Source: Falsiroseomonas sp051860665
GTDB lineage: Bacteria; Pseudomonadota; Alphaproteobacteria; Acetobacterales; Acetobacteraceae
Assembly: GCF_051860665.1 (NCBI RefSeq)
Contig: NZ_JBHYDM010000001.1
Coordinates: forward strand, 62,001-126,000
Reading direction: 5' to 3'
Length of the DNA: 64,000 nucleotides
The notes below the pieces were generated by a model. That model had not been told where the DNA came from. It made no database searches and saw only the letters and a program-made list of their open reading frames with translations. Of the stretch, positions 61,896-64,000 are shown piece by piece; the stretch's first letter is position 1; each line of letters begins with the position of its first letter. The translations under genes were made by a program, and so were the position numbers.

Positions 61896-63062
61896 ATGAC
61901 GGATCAGGGGATCGCCCGGCGACCGCCCCTCTGGAGCGCCGGCTTCGCCGCGATGCTGGCGCTGGTCCTGCTCGGCTTCGCCAATCTGGCGGCCTTCTAC
62001 GGGCTGGAGCCCTGGCTGCGCGGCCGCGGCCTGGGGCCGGCCCAGGCCGGCCTCGCCATCGCCGGCTTCACCCTGGTGGCGCTGCTGCTGATCCCGCCCC
62101 TCTCCGCCCGGATCACCCCGGCCACCGCGGGGCGCTGCATCGTCGCGGGCTTCGCCGTGACCCTGCTGGCCCTGCCGCTCTATGCCCTGGCGCAGGGCTT
62201 TGCCGCCCTGCTGGCGCTGCGGCTGCTGCACGGGCTGGGCTTCACGCTGACGCTGGTCGGCATCATCACCGCCTTCGTCGCCCGGGTGCCCCAGGCGCGG
62301 GAGGGGGAGGCCTATGCGCTGTTCGGCGTGGCGGACCTGCTGCCCTTCGCGCTGCTGCCGCCGCTGATGGAAGCCACCCTGCCCCGCTTCGGCGGCGATC
62401 CGGCCGGGCACTACGCCGCCATGGCGCTGCTGCAGGCGCCGGCCCTGCTGCTGGCCATCTGGCTTGCCCGCCGCCCGCCCCCCGCCCCGCCACCGGCGCC
62501 GGAGGCGCCAGCCCTGGCCGCCCCGATGGGCCATCCGGTGCGGCTGCTGCTGGCGGTGAACACGGCGGCCTTCCTGGCGCATGCCCTGCTGTTCAGCCTG
62601 CTGAAGCCGCGCGCGCTGGAGCTGGACGGCGCCGCCTTCATCGGCCTGTTCTTCGGCCTGCAGACCGCCACCATCATGGCGCTGCGCCTGCTGGCCGGCG
62701 GCGCCTTCGACCGGCTGGACCAACGGCATCTGGCCTGCGCGGGGCTCTGCCTGGTGGCGCTGGCGCTGGGCGCGCTGGCGCTGCCGCTGCCGGCGCCGGC
62801 GCTGCTGCCGGTGGCGCTCGCCCTCGGCCTCGGCTTCGGCGCCGCGCTGCCGCTGCTGAACGCGCTGATGCACCGGCTTTCGCCGCCCGAGCGCCGCGGC
62901 GCCAACCTCAACCTGATGATGCTGACCCTGCAGCTGGGCTATCTGCTGGGGCCGCTGCTGGGCGGGCTGGCGGTGGGCCTGGTGGGCTATGCGGGCGCCT
63001 TCCTGCTGGCAGCCCTCTGCCTCGCTACGGCCCTGCCCGCGCTGCTGCGGCTGCCGCGCTGA
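61896..63062 (+). CDS. Major facilitator superfamily transporter
   Basis: This 388-residue membrane protein has about 12 hydrophobic helices in two sets of six, split by a Pro/Ala-rich loop near residue 190-210 (ARRPPPAPPPAPEAPALAAP). The loop between helices 2 and 3 has LSARITPATAGRCIVAG, and R-L-L-H-G-L-G-F near 108 is also MFS-like. It is a secondary transporter with no clear substrate, though MFS members near metE could export or import an amino acid. AAGGGAG is directly before ATG 61896, with poor spacing. It ends 12 bp from the convergent Rrf2 gene. Confidence 0.87.
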   Translation: MTDQGIARRPPLWSAGFAAMLALVLLGFANLAAFYGLEPWLRGRGLGPAQAGLAIAGFTLVALLLIPPLSARITPATAGRCIVAGFAVTLLALPLYALAQGFAALLALRLLHGLGFTLTLVGIITAFVARVPQAREGEAYALFGVADLLPFALLPPLMEATLPRFGGDPAGHYAAMALLQAPALLLAIWLARRPPPAPPPAPEAPALAAPMGHPVRLLLAVNTAAFLAHALLFSLLKPRALELDGAAFIGLFFGLQTATIMALRLLAGGAFDRLDQRHLACAGLCLVALALGALALPLPAPALLPVALALGLGFGAALPLLNALMHRLSPPERRGANLNLMMLTLQLGYLLGPLLGGLAVGLVGYAGAFLLAALCLATALPALLRLPR

Positions 63063-63074
63063 AACCGGCGCAGG

Positions 63075-63518
63075 TCAGATCGCGAAATTCAGCGGCTCCG
63101 TCGCCGGGCGGCGCAGCCCGGCCGCGCTCGCCTGGCGCAGCAGGTCGGCCACCGTGGTGGCGGCCAGCTTCTCCTGCAGCAGCGCGTCCAGCGACTGCCA
63201 GAAGGGGCGGGTGACAGCCATGGAAAGACGGCCGCCCGCCTCCTCCTGCTCCCCATCCAGCACCGCCGCCACCACCTCGGCCAGGGTGATGCCGCGCGGG
63301 ACGCGGGCCAGGCGATAGCCGCCCTTGGGGCCGCGCGTGCTGTCGAGGATTCCGGCCCGGCTCAGCGCCTGCAGCACCGGCTCGATCCCGCGCCGCTGCG
63401 CCTGCAGCCGCTCCGCGATCTCCGCCCCGCCCGTCGCCTCCGCCCCCCGCCCGGCATGGAAGGCCACGTCCAGCACGATATCGATGGCGAGCAGGGCGCG
63501 GTCGCGGCGAAGCATCAT
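63075..63518 (-). CDS. Rrf2-family transcriptional regulator
   Basis: This 147-residue regulator has the winged-helix of the IscR/CymR/NsrR family: ATGGAEIAERLQAQRRGIEPVLQALSRAGILDSTRG, then GPKGGYRLARVPRGITLAEVVAAVL. The three cysteines that bind an iron-sulphur cluster in IscR and NsrR are absent, so it more likely senses by protein contact, like CymR. It is divergent from cysK, and CymR-type proteins bind cysteine synthase. A role in sulphur control is therefore likely but inferred. ATG 63515 is an alternative start. Confidence 0.9.
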   Translation of the reverse strand: MMLRRDRALLAIDIVLDVAFHAGRGAEATGGAEIAERLQAQRRGIEPVLQALSRAGILDSTRGPKGGYRLARVPRGITLAEVVAAVLDGEQEEAGGRLSMAVTRPFWQSLDALLQEKLAATTVADLLRQASAAGLRRPATEPLNFAI

Positions 63519-63624
63519 GGGGCTGGCCTTCTGCTGGGTCCCGTGCCCCCGATCTACGCGAGGCGCCCGTGAATTTCCAGCCGCCCACTTCTGGCCGCCC
63601 GCGCCGGGCTGTAGGCTGCGCCGC

Positions 63625-64000
63625 ATGGCCCGACAGAAACCCAGCCCGCCCCCCGAGATCCCGGCCCTCGCCGCGCCGCGCGGCCGGCTCTATGGCAGCG
63701 TGCTGGAGACGGTGGGCGGCACGCCGCTGGTGCTGCTGCCGCGGCTGGCGGCTTCCGCCGGGCTGGCGGCGCGCATCGCGCTGAAGCTGGAATTCTTCAA
63801 CCCGCTGGCTTCGGTGAAGGACCGCATCGGCCTTGCCATGGTGGAGGCGGCGGAGCGCGCCGGGCTGATCGCGCCCGGCCGGTCCGTGCTGGTGGAGCCG
63901 ACCTCGGGCAATACCGGCATCGCGCTGGCCTTCGTCGCCGCCGCCAAGGGCTATCGCCTGGTCGTGGTGATGCCCGATGGGGCCAGCATCGAGCGCCGCA
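63625..64000 (+). CDS. cysK: Cysteine synthase (CysK/CysM), N-terminal part (3' end outside window)
   Basis: The first 125 residues are visible of a protein usually near 310-330. It makes cysteine from O-acetylserine and sulphide with pyridoxal phosphate. The PLP lysine is K65 in FNPLASVKDRIG, preceded by ETVGGTPLVLLPRLA. The substrate loop EPTSGNTGIALAFVAAAKGY follows at about 92-111. The N-terminal extension of about 20 Pro/Ala-rich residues is longer than usual. The divergent Rrf2 gene may control it. Confidence 0.93.
   Translation, partial: MARQKPSPPPEIPALAAPRGRLYGSVLETVGGTPLVLLPRLAASAGLAARIALKLEFFNPLASVKDRIGLAMVEAAERAGLIAPGRSVLVEPTSGNTGIALAFVAAAKGYRLVVVMPDGASIERR

Overview
The window is very GC-rich, densely coding DNA from an alphaproteobacterium. 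The best fit is an Acetobacteraceae member such as a Roseomonas-like soil or water bacterium. This is inferred from gene style: orphan Bug-type and TRAP binding proteins, several peptide-type ABC binding proteins, two HyuA/HyuB pairs, a MaoC-Pta/AckA/FabI operon and a HWE-family sensor kinase. It reads as chromosome, not phage or plasmid. I saw no transposase, integrase, CRISPR array or rRNA. One tRNA (Gln, TTG) and one cobalamin riboswitch are present. About 50 protein genes are called. Both ends cut genes: the 3' part of mfd on the left and the 5' part of cysK on the right.

Layout. 1-6.4 kb: end of mfd, then a minus-strand operon (FAD amine oxidase, peptide-type binding protein, gamma-glutamyltransferase). 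6.5-8.4 kb: TRAP permeases DctQ/DctM without a binding protein. 8.4-12.6 kb: Bug-type binding protein and a DUF3604/PHP-like protein facing a GntR/HutC regulator across a 20-bp palindrome. 12.5-18.1 kb: amide and ureide hydrolysis (TrzA/AtzB-like amidohydrolase, M20 carbamoylase, PuuE-like deacetylase, isochorismatase-fold hydrolase) with an orphan DctP. 18.1-20.2 kb: VOC dioxygenase and a DUF2786/zinc-peptidase pair. 20.4-24.7 kb: MaoC-Pta, ackA, fabI, then a ketopantoate-reductase-like gene. 24.8-29.9 kb: RND efflux pump with a divergent TetR and a long perfect inverted repeat between them. 30-33.4 kb: SH3-domain protein and a multi-PAS HWE kinase that starts with a ParD-like ribbon-helix-helix domain.

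33.5-53.3 kb is a large catabolic block. It holds an amidohydrolase, a class II aldolase, an eight-gene minus-strand operon (ABC binding protein, two permeases, two ATPases, HyuB, HyuA, NtaA-like flavin monooxygenase), a plus-strand operon (M28 peptidase, M20 peptidase, HyuB) and a second HyuA facing it. The likely job is uptake and hydrolysis of N-substituted amides, hydantoins, 5-oxoproline-like compounds or small peptides. 53.4-57.1 kb: a secreted 20-residue-repeat protein, a WD40-cytochrome c protein, a creatininase-family amidohydrolase and two unknown proteins. 57.1-64 kb: an RTX serralysin-like protease, tRNA-Gln, riboswitch-controlled metE, an MFS transporter, an Rrf2 regulator and cysK.

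The most unusual items are a peptide-type binding protein whose two lobes appear in swapped order (44471-46165), a ribbon-helix-helix/five-PAS/HWE kinase fusion (30772-33417), one 10-bp motif that gives Shine-Dalgarno sequences to two divergent genes (14053-14062), and two convergent gene pairs whose stop codons abut exactly. All functions are read from sequence motifs and context. No database search was run.
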